Shown piece after piece: positions 54,214-63,433 of a stretch of 64,000 bases of DNA; positions within the stretch are counted from its first letter, which is position 1; each line of letters starts with the position of its first letter. Source of the DNA: Mycolicibacterium cosmeticum. GTDB lineage: Bacteria > Actinomycetota > Actinomycetes > Mycobacteriales > Mycobacteriaceae. Below the pieces are notes generated by a model. It was not told where the DNA came from. It did no database searches and saw nothing but the letters and a program-made list of their open reading frames with translations. The stretch covers positions 992,001 to 1,056,000 of the forward strand of contig NZ_CCBB010000001.1 of NCBI RefSeq assembly GCF_000613185.1, given 5' to 3'. The translations under genes were made by a program, and so were the position numbers.

Positions 54214-54591
54214 TCAGTCGGGGCCGGCAAACTGCAGCGTGATCATGCCGCTCATGGCAACGCGCTCCCCCGGGCCCGGATCCTGCGTGACAATCACGTT
54301 AGGTGCATACGCCGAGCCGCGGACATCAGGACCCTTGAGAAGACTCCCCGACCAACCCACGGCCTGCAATTGCCGCGCAACATCAACCCAGAACATGCCC
54401 CGCACATCCGGCATGACGAACGATGCGGGCTGATTCTTGCCGGGCACCGGTGGTACTGAGTGCAGCGATGACGCCGAGCGCGGCGGCGCCTCACTCGGTG
54501 AACACCCACCTACGGCGAGCACACCGATCGCGGCCCATCCCACGATCCCCGCCGACAACGCCACGCCCCGAGCCACCACCGCCGTCCCCAC
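54214..54591 (-). CDS. PASTA-domain lipoprotein
   Basis: 125 residues from GTG 54591. TAGCAT 7 bases upstream on the minus strand suggests a leaderless mRNA. The signal peptide ends in lipobox VGGC (Cys near residue 30), followed by a Ser/Pro-rich linker and one PASTA domain: FVMPDVRGMFWVDVARQLQAVGWSGSLLKGPDV and VIVTQDPGPGERVAMSGMITLQFA. PASTA domains bind peptidoglycan or stem peptides. It is likely exposed on the outer leaflet facing the cell wall. Confidence 0.85.
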   Translation of the reverse strand: MGTAVVARGVALSAGIVGWAAIGVLAVGGCSPSEAPPRSASSLHSVPPVPGKNQPASFVMPDVRGMFWVDVARQLQAVGWSGSLLKGPDVRGSAYAPNVIVTQDPGPGERVAMSGMITLQFAGPD

Positions 54592-54658
54592 ACCGCGATG
54601 CTAGGCGCCCGATCACCTTCCGGACATCGACGCAGACGATCGCGCTGTCAATATGAAC

Positions 54659-54688
54659 TTGACATCCGACCATACGTCAATTGATTCT
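54659..54688 (+). promoter_or_regulatory. Promoter TTGACA-N18-GATTCT with three TTGAC half-sites
   Basis: -35 at 54659-54664, -10 at 54683-54688, with the ATG of the next gene 6 bases further, so the transcript should be leaderless. TTGAC occurs at 54659, its complement GTCAA at 54676, and TTGAC again at 54688: possible repressor half-sites. Confidence 0.55.
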
Positions 54689-54694
54689 TGACAC

Positions 54695-55330
54695 ATGACG
54701 GGCTCATTCACCGCACTGGGTCGACAACTCCACCACGAACTCGGCCAGATCCTCGCCGCCCCGGTTCTCCGCAGCGAGAATGATCCGCTCGACCGGGTGC
54801 GCGCCGCTCGCGCTATCCAGCATCGGGCCGACGCCCTGATGGCCGCGGCCGTCGAGCAAGCCCGCGACGATGGCCGAACATGGCAGGAGATTGGCGACAT
54901 CCTCGGAGTGTCGCGACAGGCCGCTTTCCAGCGTTACGGCAAGCCAATTGATCCGAGAACCGGAGAAGCCATGAACACCAATCCCCTGCCAGGGGCCGGC
55001 GAATTGGCCGGAACAGTCATCGCCGATCTTGCGCACGGTCGATGGGCTGAGGTCAGCGCACGCTTCGACGACACGATGCGCGACCGGCTCACCGACGAAG
55101 GTCTTGCTCAAGCCTGGGCTCACATAGTGGGCTTGGCCGGAGCCTACGAAAGCCACGGCGACACCGAGGCCGTGCGCGCCGGTGATTTCACCACCACGAA
55201 CACGCCGTTGAGTTTCGAGGCTGGTGACTTCGTCGCTCGTATCACCTTCCGCGACGATCGGACGGTCGCGGGCCTGTACATCCTTGATCCGCTGGTCGCC
55301 GGCAGCTCGAGCACATCGACCACCCTGTGA
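54695..55330 (+). CDS. HTH protein with C-terminal DUF3887-like domain
   Basis: 211 residues. The N-terminal half is helical with a clear helix-turn-helix, DGRTWQEIGDILGVSRQAAFQRYG, near residue 61. A linker leads to the C-terminal DUF3887-type cone (ADLAHGRWAEVSARFDDTMRDRLTDEGLAQAWAHIVGLAGAYESHGD, VARITFRDDRTVAGLYIL). The fusion suggests a ligand-responsive DNA-binding protein; the TTGAC half-sites in its own promoter may be its target. No pathway neighbour. Confidence 0.82.
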   Translation: MTGSFTALGRQLHHELGQILAAPVLRSENDPLDRVRAARAIQHRADALMAAAVEQARDDGRTWQEIGDILGVSRQAAFQRYGKPIDPRTGEAMNTNPLPGAGELAGTVIADLAHGRWAEVSARFDDTMRDRLTDEGLAQAWAHIVGLAGAYESHGDTEAVRAGDFTTTNTPLSFEAGDFVARITFRDDRTVAGLYILDPLVAGSSSTSTTL

Positions 55331-55381
55331 ACCACCAAGCCATCCAACAGATCTGAACGAGTCCCAGTGGGACGAGCATCG

Positions 55382-55837
55382 TCAACGAAGTTCGGAAAAA
55401 CTCCGGGAAGGCCGATGATCACCGCTTTGATCGATCATCGTCGGAAACCACGGCGCTCCCCGCAGCGGCCGGTAGTCAGCGGCCGCCAAGGCGGCTGCGG
55501 CCGCCGATAACAAAGCCAGAACCAGGGCCGGCTGGCGGATGGCGTGAGCCGGAAGGTTGTGGAACAACAGCCAGCCCAGCGTCACCGTGATGATCACTCC
55601 GAGACCATCGGTCGCGCCGATGATAGAAACATCGGGCCTGTTCAGGCCGATCTGCCCACCGGTGATCGCGGTGACCAACGCACAGATGGCTACGGCAGCG
55701 CAGAGCGGGAAGGTGAGCTTCCACAGGCCCCATGCCACGCGGTCGGCCTCCTGAAACTCCTTCCACGGCAGGAATAGTGCGACAACCATCAAGACGCCCG
55801 CCGCGCCGCAGATCAAGCGTCGAATCAATGTGATCAT
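55382..55837 (-). CDS. Membrane protein of unknown function, four segments
   Basis: 151 residues from ATG 55837 with AGGAGG upstream. Probable helices: LICGAAGVLMVVALFLPW, LTFPLCAAVAICALVTAI, GLGVIITVTLGWLLFHNL and PALVLALLSAAAAALAAADY, then a 30-residue hydrophilic tail. The short charged loop after helix 1 (KEFQEADRVAW) is the main conserved-looking part. No family recognised. Convergent with the HTH-DUF3887 gene with a 51-base gap. Confidence 0.75.
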   Translation of the reverse strand: MITLIRRLICGAAGVLMVVALFLPWKEFQEADRVAWGLWKLTFPLCAAVAICALVTAITGGQIGLNRPDVSIIGATDGLGVIITVTLGWLLFHNLPAHAIRQPALVLALLSAAAAALAAADYRPLRGAPWFPTMIDQSGDHRPSRSFSELR

Positions 55838-55942
55838 CTCGTCCTCCTCGGTCCTACCGAGGATGGTTGCGTTCGGAGGTCGTGCTGTCGATTACGTCGA
55901 GGTAATGGAACAGCCAACTTGGTACGGCTACAGTCGGTGCGA

Positions 55943-56749
55943 ATGGCGACCATTGGCTCCGCTGCTCAGGTCGGCCCGTTGCTGCGCGAGTGGCGGCAAC
56001 GGCGCCGGCTGACCCAACTGGAACTTGCACTGGATGCGGGCGTCTCGGCGCGACACCTGAGCTTCATCGAGACCGGCCGCTCCAAACCCGGAAGAGAGAT
56101 GCTGCTTCGCCTCGGAGAGCGGCTCGACATGCCGTTCCGCGAACGCAACCGGTTACTGCTCGCCGCTGGGCACGCCCCGGCCTTCCCTGAGCACCCGTTC
56201 GGGGCACCCGAACTCGCTCCGATCCGGGAAGCGCTGGAGCGGATCCTGAAAAGTCATGAGCCCTATCCGGCGGTCGTCTTCGACCGGCAGTGGAACCTGG
56301 TCGCCGCGAACGCGGCCATCCAACCGCTCATCGCAACCATCGACCGTGCCCTCCTGGTTCCGCCGGTCAACGTCCTGCGGGTCGCCCTGGCGTTGACTCC
56401 GCAGATCATCAACGCCAGCGACGTCATGGGCTACTTTCGTGATCGCATCCAGCGGCAGCTCACCGACACCTCCGACAAGCAGCTCGAGCAACTACTGCAC
56501 GAGTTCGAGGAATATCTGCCACGTGAAGACCGCCACGCGGCAAGGGAATCCGACTTCGCACAAAACCTCGGCCCCGTCAGAGTACGGGCGCCTGACGGTG
56601 GAGAGTGGTCGTTCTTCGGCATGTTCGGCACGTTCGATATGCCGTTCGAGGTCACGATTTCCGAGTTGGCCATCGAGATGCTCTTTCCCGCCGATCGCAC
56701 AACTGCCGAGGCATTCGAATCGCTTGCGCGACAAGGGGGAGATGGTTAG
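55943..56749 (+). CDS. XRE-family regulator with MmyB-like ligand domain
   Basis: 268 residues from ATG 55943. TACAGT at 55929-55934 would start transcription at this ATG, so I prefer it to a TTG at 55919. HTH at VGPLLREWRQRRRLTQLELALDAGVSARHLSFIETGRSKPGREMLLRLGERLDMPFRERNRLLLAAG, followed by the MmyB-like PAS-type ligand domain (YPAVVFDRQWNLVAANAAI, MFGTFDMPFEVTISELAIEMLFPADRTT). Such regulators often sense fatty acids or related lipids and control a neighbouring dehydrogenase. The adjacent convergent gene is a haloalkane-dehalogenase-like enzyme. Confidence 0.88.
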   Translation: MATIGSAAQVGPLLREWRQRRRLTQLELALDAGVSARHLSFIETGRSKPGREMLLRLGERLDMPFRERNRLLLAAGHAPAFPEHPFGAPELAPIREALERILKSHEPYPAVVFDRQWNLVAANAAIQPLIATIDRALLVPPVNVLRVALALTPQIINASDVMGYFRDRIQRQLTDTSDKQLEQLLHEFEEYLPREDRHAARESDFAQNLGPVRVRAPDGGEWSFFGMFGTFDMPFEVTISELAIEMLFPADRTTAEAFESLARQGGDG

Positions 56750-56789
56750 ACGGACCAGGTTGGCTGTACCGCAATCGGCGCCCGATCTC

Positions 56790-57674
56790 TTATGACGAAT
56801 CAGTCGGAGCGTTGCGCCAATGGCGGATGGCAGATGCAAACTGGTCGGGAGCGTCAGAGGGGACGAAGTGGCCGGCACCTTTGACGACCACGGTCTGATG
56901 GTCGGCGAAAATCCCCTGCCACTTTTGCAGTTCCTTATCCCCGAACGCGAAGTCGCTGTCGCCCCAGACGATCAGTGTCGGCAGTGCCGCAATATCGGGC
57001 AGCCCGGCCTCGATCTCAGCCAGAAATGCTCGGCTGGAGGTGATCTCACGCGGGAACACGGCTGAACCCTCGCGACGACTGGGACTGTCGAGGGCGTTTT
57101 GATAGTGGACCATCTGCGCACGCGTGGGCTTGGTCAGTCGGTGCCCCACGGGGATCATCACGTTGACGAACAGATTGAGCTGGCGGATCAGCAAGCGCCC
57201 GAGCTGGCTACCCATCGCATAGGACATGACCTGTACGAGCGGGTCGCCGACCGGCCACGCCCACGTGTTGGTCAACACCAACCCTGCAAAGGCCTGAGGC
57301 CGGCGCCGCACCGCGGCAAGCCCGATGGGGCCGCCCCAGTCGTGGCCGACAAGAGTGGCATTGCTCAACGCGAGAAGATCCACGAATCGGTCGACGACCT
57401 CAGCGTGCTGTGCTGGCAGAAACTGGTAGCCCTTTGCCGCGACCGACAGGCCAAAACCGGGGTAGTCGATTGCGATACAGCGGAATTCCGTTCGCAAGGA
57501 TTCGATGACCTTGCTGTAGTCGAATGACCAGGTGGGGTTGCCGTGCAGGAACAGCAACGTGGGTCCCGAACCTTCATCGACGTAATGCACCCGATGCCCA
57601 TCGATGTCGATGAATCGGCTCTCGAACGGGAACAGTTGGTTGTCGACCCACGCGGGCCTTTCACTGACAGTCAT
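56790..57674 (-). CDS. Haloalkane dehalogenase-like alpha/beta hydrolase
   Basis: 294 residues. The characteristic motifs are HGNPTWSFDY (halide-stabilising Asn) near residue 45, GHDWGGPIG (Asp nucleophile with the halide-binding Trp) near 111, VWGDSDFAFGD (acid) and GAGHFVPSDAP (His). These are the haloalkane dehalogenase signatures. The acid position after strand 7 resembles the DhlA/HLD-III group, and a fluoroacetate-type or epoxide hydrolase is an alternative. It is divergent from the HxlR gene with a 63-base gap, which suggests HxlR control. Confidence 0.87.
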   Translation of the reverse strand: MTVSERPAWVDNQLFPFESRFIDIDGHRVHYVDEGSGPTLLFLHGNPTWSFDYSKVIESLRTEFRCIAIDYPGFGLSVAAKGYQFLPAQHAEVVDRFVDLLALSNATLVGHDWGGPIGLAAVRRRPQAFAGLVLTNTWAWPVGDPLVQVMSYAMGSQLGRLLIRQLNLFVNVMIPVGHRLTKPTRAQMVHYQNALDSPSRREGSAVFPREITSSRAFLAEIEAGLPDIAALPTLIVWGDSDFAFGDKELQKWQGIFADHQTVVVKGAGHFVPSDAPDQFASAIRHWRNAPTDSS

Positions 57675-57737
57675 GTCCCACCCCCCTCTACTTACCTGAT
57701 ATGATCAAGTTCACTTTAAAATAGCAAGTAGGTGGCG

Positions 57738-58388
57738 ATGAGTCGAGACTACGGTCAATATTGCGGATTAGCACGCGCACTGGATGTTGTGGGTGACCGT
57801 TGGAACCTGTTGATCGTCCGAGAACTGCTCATCGGACCCGCACGGTATGGCGAGCTACGGGAGGGACTCTTCGGCATTGCGACCAATCTGCTGACCGACC
57901 GGCTGCGCGACCTGGAAACCGCCGGTGTCGTGGAGCGGCGCCTGTCTGACGACAGTAATGCGATCACCTATGCATTAACGCCTTGGGGCGCTCAGCTCCG
58001 CGAGCCGATCAACGGCCTGATTCGCTGGTCGACCCCGCTCATGATCCATGGACGTGAGGGCGATGATTTCCGCGCCGAAGGATTGTTGGTGGCGCTGCCC
58101 GCACTGTTCGAAAGGCGGCTACCCGCACGTCACGACGCATCCGTCGCAGTCGCAGTGGACGGTGTGGTGATCCAACTACGAGCCAGTAAGAGCGGGATCG
58201 AAGTGAGCAGACCAGAGGGCGGCGAATATGACGCAGTGCTCACCGGTGACGGGGCGATTGTGCTGGGACTCTCGGCCGGCGCATTGGCGCTCGATGACGT
58301 TCGCACGCTGGTCGACATCGACGGTGACGAGTCAGCCCTGCGCGTCTTTTTCGACGCGCCTACGTCGTCGGTTCACGTCACTTCCTGA
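57738..58388 (+). CDS. HxlR-family regulator with C-terminal SCP2-like extension
   Basis: 216 residues from ATG 57738; GTG 57732 is also in frame and TAGGTGG lies just upstream. Winged helix YCGLARALDVVGDRWNLLIVRELLIGPARYGELREGLFGIATNLLTDRLRDLETAGVVERR is canonical. The C-terminal 100 residues (VAVAVDGVVIQLRASKSGIEVSRPEGGEYDAVLTGDGAIVLGLSAGALALDDV) resemble a sterol-carrier-like fold, giving a ligand-sensing regulator. CTACTT and AAGTAG half-sites at 57688 and 57726 flank the divergent promoter. Its last 57 bases overlap the convergent kinase-like gene. Confidence 0.87.
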   Translation: MSRDYGQYCGLARALDVVGDRWNLLIVRELLIGPARYGELREGLFGIATNLLTDRLRDLETAGVVERRLSDDSNAITYALTPWGAQLREPINGLIRWSTPLMIHGREGDDFRAEGLLVALPALFERRLPARHDASVAVAVDGVVIQLRASKSGIEVSRPEGGEYDAVLTGDGAIVLGLSAGALALDDVRTLVDIDGDESALRVFFDAPTSSVHVTS

Positions 58389-58928
58389 CCGCCATGCGCG
58401 TGATTCTGCGGGCATCAGCACCGCCTCAATGCGAGCGGCCAACTCCGCAATGTCTATGGGGACAAGGGTGTCGATGCGCAGCACCGGCGTGATCGCCAGC
58501 GGCTCGGCAGTGGCCGCCCAAACTTCCCAATCGGTGGCCAAGCGATGCTGATCGTCGTGCAGCACCGAACGCGTCCGACGTCGATACCGTTCCCGGATGA
58601 CATCGACAGGCGCACTGCACCACACCTCGACGGCGCGCAGTGCACCGCTGCGCCGCAATCCTTCTGCGGCATAGCGCAGATCTCGCGGCCGATACCACCA
58701 CGAATCGAGGATCACACGCCCCTGATACTGCGCCGCCAGGGACCACACCAACTCTGATGCAACCGCCCCCACCGCTTCTGGCGAGGGCGCATCGGCATTC
58801 GTTGCCAACCGCTCCTTCAAGACGTCCTTCGCGATTAGCTCGACATCCAGCCGCGATGCCAGCGTAGTCGCCAATGTCGACTTCCCAACCCCGGGCAAGC
58901 CATTGACGAGCACCACTTCTTCAGCCAT
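58332..58928 (-). CDS. AAA-type P-loop kinase-like protein
   Basis: 198 residues from ATG 58928 (an upstream start would add an unlike basic leader). Walker A VVLVNGLPGVGKSTLATTLASRLDVELIAKDVLKE near residue 6, DSWWYRPRDLRYAAEG, and CSAPVDVIRERYRRRTRS. It resembles the chloramphenicol phosphotransferase/zeta-toxin-like P-loop group. The C-terminal 20 residues (RRRRRVEKDAQG) run into the convergent HxlR gene. Substrate unknown. Confidence 0.8.
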   Translation of the reverse strand: MAEEVVLVNGLPGVGKSTLATTLASRLDVELIAKDVLKERLATNADAPSPEAVGAVASELVWSLAAQYQGRVILDSWWYRPRDLRYAAEGLRRSGALRAVEVWCSAPVDVIRERYRRRTRSVLHDDQHRLATDWEVWAATAEPLAITPVLRIDTLVPIDIAELAARIEAVLMPAESRAWRSGSDVNRRRRRVEKDAQG

Positions 58929-59018
58929 GACACATCCGCGGTCGCAATCGGGCCAGCCGCCTCTGCCCAATAGTCGGACGGGACATGGCCGTCGCCCCGT
59001 CGTTCGGCAATCTGCTCA

Positions 59019-59747
59019 TCACCGCAACCGGCGCACATCGAGCACCGTCTCCATCGCTCCGGTTCCCGCTCGCTCGACGAAATACGCGCCCGCAGTGTCA
59101 TTCTCGGCGACGGCCTCCACGAATTCAGTGCCCCGATAGAGCAGCCCGGCGCCGTCATCGGTGGCGTACGCCGATGGCAACACGCCGGAACCGACCAACT
59201 CATGTAGGAATGGGCGACGCTGCTCTTCGGAGTCGTAGTGCACCCCATTGGCGTATGGTAGGAACCCGAGGCCGTTGGTGACGGGGCGCAACTCCGGCCC
59301 GAACGAGTCGGTGGTGCCGCCGGCATGCCAACAGATCGATCCGGCCGAGACCCCGGTCAACACGACCCCAGCCCGCCACGCCACACGCAGTGCTTCATCC
59401 ACGCCATGCAACCGCCACATTGCCAGCAAGCCGGCCACGCTGCCGCCGAACACCCAGACCACATCGTGCTCCAACAGATGAGCGGTGATGTCGTCAACCG
59501 TAGGCATCGGGAACAGGGCGACGTGCGACGCCACGAAACCACGGAGCTGAGCAGCCTCGGTCAGGTAGTGCAGAACCGCCTTGTCGTCGCCCATCGCCGT
59601 CGCCAGCAGACAGATCCGCGGAGCCCGCCCGGAGACGCCGGAAAGCTCGACCGCGAAATCGGTCATCGCGGTGAACGCGAACCGGGTGCGGCGGCCGGCA
59701 CCGATTCCACCGCTGGTGGCCAGAATGGTGGGGACGTCAGCGGGCAT
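59019..59747 (-). CDS. Peptidase E-like serine peptidase (family S51)
   Basis: 242 residues from ATG 59747. The family pattern is ICLLATAMGDDKAVLHYLTEA, VVWVFGGSVAGLLAMWRLHGVDEALR, nucleophile VLTGVSAGSICWHAGGT (Ser near residue 135) and GLGFLPYANGVHYDSEEQRRP carrying the His. Peptidase E cleaves Asp-Xaa dipeptides; mycobacterial homologues exist with unknown role. No ribosome site at this ATG is evident. It lies 90 bases upstream of, and in the same direction as, the P-loop kinase gene. Confidence 0.85.
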   Translation of the reverse strand: MPADVPTILATSGGIGAGRRTRFAFTAMTDFAVELSGVSGRAPRICLLATAMGDDKAVLHYLTEAAQLRGFVASHVALFPMPTVDDITAHLLEHDVVWVFGGSVAGLLAMWRLHGVDEALRVAWRAGVVLTGVSAGSICWHAGGTTDSFGPELRPVTNGLGFLPYANGVHYDSEEQRRPFLHELVGSGVLPSAYATDDGAGLLYRGTEFVEAVAENDTAGAYFVERAGTGAMETVLDVRRLR

Positions 59748-59869
59748 AGCCGTGACGGTAGGCGAATCCGCGACCGCCAGACAATCAGACAACGGCCATG
59801 AATCCGGAGTTTCTTACCGGCCCAGTCCACTCACCGCTCCCACCCTAGCCACCCGGCTATCCTGACACC

Positions 59870-60448
59870 GTGACCCCCGAGGCCCGGTTGACGCGCACCG
59901 AATACAGCGCCGCCCAGACCCGCGTGCTCAATGCCGCGTATGACTTGTTCGGCAGCCACGGTGTCAGCGGCACCTCACTACAGATGATCGCCGACGCCAT
60001 CGGCGTCACCAAAGCCGCTGTCTACCATCAGTTCAAGACCAAGGAAGAGATCGTCATCGCGGTCGCCGAGACCGAACTGATCGGGCTGCAGGACGCGCTC
60101 GATGCCGCGGAGGCCCAAACCGACCGCACCACAGCCCGCGAGGTGCTGCTCACCCAGGTGGTCGACATGGCCGTCAGCCGCCGCCGGCTCACCGGGGTAC
60201 TGCAATTCGACCCCGTGGTCGTCCGCCTGCTGGCCGAGCACCCGCCGTTTGCGCAGTTCATCGAACGGCTCTACCGGGTGCTGCTCGGCGAGGGTGACGG
60301 CGTCGAAGCCCGGGTGAACGCCGCGGTGATGTCGGGTGCGCTCAGCGCCGCCGTCATGCATCCCCTGGTCATCGATGTCGACGACGAACCGTTGCGCAGA
60401 CAGATCCTCAAGGTCACCCACCGGATCCTCGACCTACCTCAGGGATGA
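59870..60448 (+). CDS. TetR-family transcriptional regulator
   Basis: 192 residues from GTG 59870; TATCCT at 59858-59863 places transcription near the GTG, so it may be leaderless. [56 protein letters not shown]. The ligand domain is short and helical. It is convergent with the SDR gene, overlapping by 10 bases. The target is unknown; autoregulation or control of the SDR is possible. Confidence 0.9.
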   Translation: MTPEARLTRTEYSAAQTRVLNAAYDLFGSHGVSGTSLQMIADAIGVTKAAVYHQFKTKEEIVIAVAETELIGLQDALDAAEAQTDRTTAREVLLTQVVDMAVSRRRLTGVLQFDPVVVRLLAEHPPFAQFIERLYRVLLGEGDGVEARVNAAVMSGALSAAVMHPLVIDVDDEPLRRQILKVTHRILDLPQG

Positions 60449-61164
60449 CGGCTGGTCACTCCCCCGTCGACCACCAGATAGGTGCCGGTGATGAACGACG
60501 CCTTGGGCGACATCAAGAACGCCACTGCCGCGGCCACCTCCTCGGGCCGGCCGAGCCGGCCCAACGGGGCGGCCTGCTCGAAGCCGACGCGTAGCTCCTC
60601 GACATCGAGTGCCATCTGCAGCATCGGGGTGCGGATGAAGCCCGTGCACACGGCATTCACCCGGATACCCACCGGCCCGAACTGCGCCGCCATCGAGCGG
60701 GTGAGCCCGAGCAGACCCGCCTTGGACGCGCAGTACGCCGGGATGAACGGATTGGCACTCAGCCCTTCGATGCTCGAAATACCCACCACCGCAGGCGATT
60801 CCCCCGACCGGGCGGCGGCCTCCAATTGCGGCAACATGGCCTGCACCAGCAGCGCCTGCGCGCGCAGGTTCACATCCAGCACCGCATCCCACGACTCGGC
60901 GGTATAAGCGCCGACCGGCTCGGGTATGACCCGGCCCGCCGCGTGCACCAGCCCGCTGAGATCACCGACGGCCTCAAGAGCCTCGGTCACCGCCGCCATA
61001 TCGGTGACGTCGATGACGGCGCCGCGCATACCGAACTGGCCGGCCACCTCCGGTACGTCGGCGGCCAGGTCCCACAGCACCACCTCGCGCCCGTCGGCAA
61101 TCAACGCCTCCACGCTGGCCCGCCCGATTCCGGACGCCGCACCCGTCACCACAACTGCACCCAT
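60439..61164 (-). CDS. Short-chain dehydrogenase
   Basis: 241 residues from ATG 61164. [13 protein letters not shown] near residue 4, Asp in [10 protein letters not shown] (NAD), [17 protein letters not shown] (Ser), YCASK (Tyr-Lys) near residue 147 and [13 protein letters not shown]. Classical SDR. Overlaps the convergent TetR gene by 10 bases. No catabolic neighbours, so the substrate is unknown; a 3-oxoacyl or alcohol dehydrogenase are equally possible. Confidence 0.88.
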   Translation of the reverse strand: MGAVVVTGAASGIGRASVEALIADGREVVLWDLAADVPEVAGQFGMRGAVIDVTDMAAVTEALEAVGDLSGLVHAAGRVIPEPVGAYTAESWDAVLDVNLRAQALLVQAMLPQLEAAARSGESPAVVGISSIEGLSANPFIPAYCASKAGLLGLTRSMAAQFGPVGIRVNAVCTGFIRTPMLQMALDVEELRVGFEQAAPLGRLGRPEEVAAAVAFLMSPKASFITGTYLVVDGGVTSRHP

Positions 61165-61377
61165 GCGCGCCAACCTAAGTCAGCAGCACCGTGCCGTGTG
61201 TGGCTTTGCACCACGAACCGCACGCACCGGGCTCGCGGAACGTTGTCCCACCTGCCGTGGGCTACGTGCGCACCGGGCGGGTCGTTGCCGCACCGCAAAC
61301 CCCTTGCCGTTCGCTACGAATAGCGCCGACGGGCCGTCATCTGTGCCATTCTTGTGCATCGACTTGGAGGAGGCTCG

Positions 61378-61914
61378 ATGAACCCGATGACGCGGTGGAT
61401 GGCGGCGCCGGTGATGCTGGCGGCGGCGACGCTGGCGGCCTGTTCGTTCTCGGCCTCGGTGGGCGACAATACGGTGAGCAAAGACCAGGTCCAGAACCAG
61501 ATCAGCGAGAAGGTCACCGAGCAGGGCGGCACCAAGCCCGCGTCGGTGACGTGCCCGGCCGACCTCAAGGCCGAGGTCGGCGCCACGCTGGACTGCAAGA
61601 TGTCCGACGGCTCGAAGGACTACGGCGTCAACGTGACCGTCACCAGCGTCGACGGCAAGACGGTGAACTTCGACATCGTGCAGACCGTCGACAAGAACGC
61701 GGTGGCCGAGCAGATTTCCCAGCAACTCAGCCAGCAGGTGGGACGCGCCCCCGAGTCGGTGACGTGCCCGTCGGACCTCAAGGGCGACAAGGGTCAGACG
61801 CTGCGCTGTCAGCTCACCGACTCGGGTGAGACCTACGGCGTCACCGTCACCGTCACCAGCGTCAAGGGTGGCGATGTGAAGTTCGACTTCAAGGTCGACG
61901 ACCAGCCGCAGTGA
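61378..61914 (+). CDS. Lipoprotein with two DUF4333 repeats
   Basis: 178 residues from ATG 61378 with GGAGGAGG upstream. Lipobox LAAC (Cys near residue 22). Two tandem DUF4333 units follow, each with a Cys pair: TKPASVTCPADLKAEVGATLDCKMSDG with VNVTVTSVDGK, and APESVTCPSDLKGDKGQTLRCQLTDSG with VTVTVTSVKGG. DUF4333 is common in actinobacterial surface proteins; function unknown. Convergent with the flavin monooxygenase, overlapping by 26 bases. A 213-base non-coding region lies upstream, without features I can name. Confidence 0.88.
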   Translation: MNPMTRWMAAPVMLAAATLAACSFSASVGDNTVSKDQVQNQISEKVTEQGGTKPASVTCPADLKAEVGATLDCKMSDGSKDYGVNVTVTSVDGKTVNFDIVQTVDKNAVAEQISQQLSQQVGRAPESVTCPSDLKGDKGQTLRCQLTDSGETYGVTVTVTSVKGGDVKFDFKVDDQPQ

Positions 61915-63382
61915 CGCCCGGCGTGACCATCCACGTTGCCAGCGCCTCAGTCACCTCGTCGGCATCGGGTGCGTCATCGCACGCCCAGGCCACCACCCCG
62001 TCAGGTCGGACCAGGACGGCGCGTACACCGAGACTTTCCTCGACTTCGGCTCTCACATAACGCAACTCGCCACCCATCAGAGCAGCGATGGTGCGCAACT
62101 CGTCGTACCCGTGGAAATCGAGCAGCACTGCCGCCCCGCCGGTGAGAAGCTCGCCGAGTCTGCTGCCGCTCACGAATCGGAAGTCCGGGGCACTGCGACC
62201 GACGAGCGGGTGCCGACCGGCCAGTGCATAGCGCACCGACAGTCCCGACGAGCGTTCGGCGAAGTAGGTCGCGCCGTCCCGGGTCTCGATGAGGTCGCGA
62301 ACGATGCCGGCGATGGCCCGCGCATTTGCGTTCGGCTCCAGAAGGGCCACCTGCGCGCGCGACCAGTCCAGCACTGCGGCCCCGACCGCATGCCGTTCGC
62401 GCGTGTATCCGTCGAGCAGGTTCTCCGGTGCGGTACCCCTGATGACCGCGCCGAGTTTCCAGCCGAGATTCATGGCGTCGCCGAGCCCCAAATTGAGGCC
62501 CTGGCCGCCCAACGGCGAGTGAACATGTGCGGCATCACCGGCCAACAGGACGCGGCCTTGCCGGTACGTGGTGACCTGCTGCGCGCGGTCGGTCCAGGTG
62601 GTGGCCAGGTGCACCGCCGTCACGGTGACCTCGATCCCGGTGATATGGCGTAGCACCGCCTGCACACGCTCGGCGGTGACGGGCACACTGCGATGGGCCG
62701 CACCGCCGTCGAAATGTGCCAACGCGAAGACGCCGGGCTGTGATTGCACGTACATGCCGGTGGGCGTGTAGTTCCGGCCCAGCGGAAGCGTCGATCCGTC
62801 GGCCAGGTCGACATGAACGGAGTAGCCCGTGAACCGGGGCTCGGTACCGGGAAACGCGAAGGCTGCCGCCTTGCGCACGACGCTGCGGCCGCCGTCGCAC
62901 CCGACGAGCCAGCGGGCGTGATACGACCGGCCATCCGCTGCGGCGACCGAGACGGCGTCGTTGGTCTGCTGCACGTCGTCCACGCGAACACCCCGACGGA
63001 TCACTGCGCCCATGGCGGTCGCCCGCGCCGACAGAATGGTCTCGAGGTGCTCCATTGTGGTTGCCACCGTGTGGTTTACCGCGTCCGGAAGTCGGTACGG
63101 TGCTGGGTCGATTCGGGCCTCGTCCCACGTGAGGCCGGCAAAGTGCCCGCCGCGCTGCGCATGCGCCCCGCCGACTGCGACATCGCCCAACATCCCGCGC
63201 CGGTCGAGGGCTTCGACGGTCGACGCAGACAGACCACGCAGCCCGAACGGAGCACCTTTGAGGGGCGCGTCAGGACGGTCGTCACGCTCGAGGACGACAA
63301 CGGACGCCCCGGCCAGGCGCAGTTCGGTCGCAAGGAACAAGCCGACCGGTCCGGCCCCGATGATCGCCACGTCGTACCTCAC
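61889..63382 (-). CDS. FAD-dependent aromatic monooxygenase
   Basis: 497 residues from GTG 63382; GATACT 8 bases upstream on the minus strand suggests a leaderless transcript. RYDVAIIGAGPVGLFLATELRLAGASVVVLERDD (FAD), [17 protein letters not shown] (DG motif) and LLAGDAAHVHSPLGGQGLNLGLGDAMNLGWKLGAV (GD motif). The C-terminal thioredoxin-like domain expected in rifampicin-type and phenol hydroxylases is partly present (VRAVLVRPDGVVAWACDDAPD). It probably hydroxylates an aromatic or antibiotic substrate. Divergent from the LysR gene. Confidence 0.88.
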   Translation of the reverse strand: MRYDVAIIGAGPVGLFLATELRLAGASVVVLERDDRPDAPLKGAPFGLRGLSASTVEALDRRGMLGDVAVGGAHAQRGGHFAGLTWDEARIDPAPYRLPDAVNHTVATTMEHLETILSARATAMGAVIRRGVRVDDVQQTNDAVSVAAADGRSYHARWLVGCDGGRSVVRKAAAFAFPGTEPRFTGYSVHVDLADGSTLPLGRNYTPTGMYVQSQPGVFALAHFDGGAAHRSVPVTAERVQAVLRHITGIEVTVTAVHLATTWTDRAQQVTTYRQGRVLLAGDAAHVHSPLGGQGLNLGLGDAMNLGWKLGAVIRGTAPENLLDGYTRERHAVGAAVLDWSRAQVALLEPNANARAIAGIVRDLIETRDGATYFAERSSGLSVRYALAGRHPLVGRSAPDFRFVSGSRLGELLTGGAAVLLDFHGYDELRTIAALMGGELRYVRAEVEESLGVRAVLVRPDGVVAWACDDAPDADEVTEALATWMVTPGVTAAGRRP

Positions 63383-63433
63383 GACGCGAAAGTATCGGCC
63401 CGCCAGTAATCGATCAAATGGTATGTATTCACC

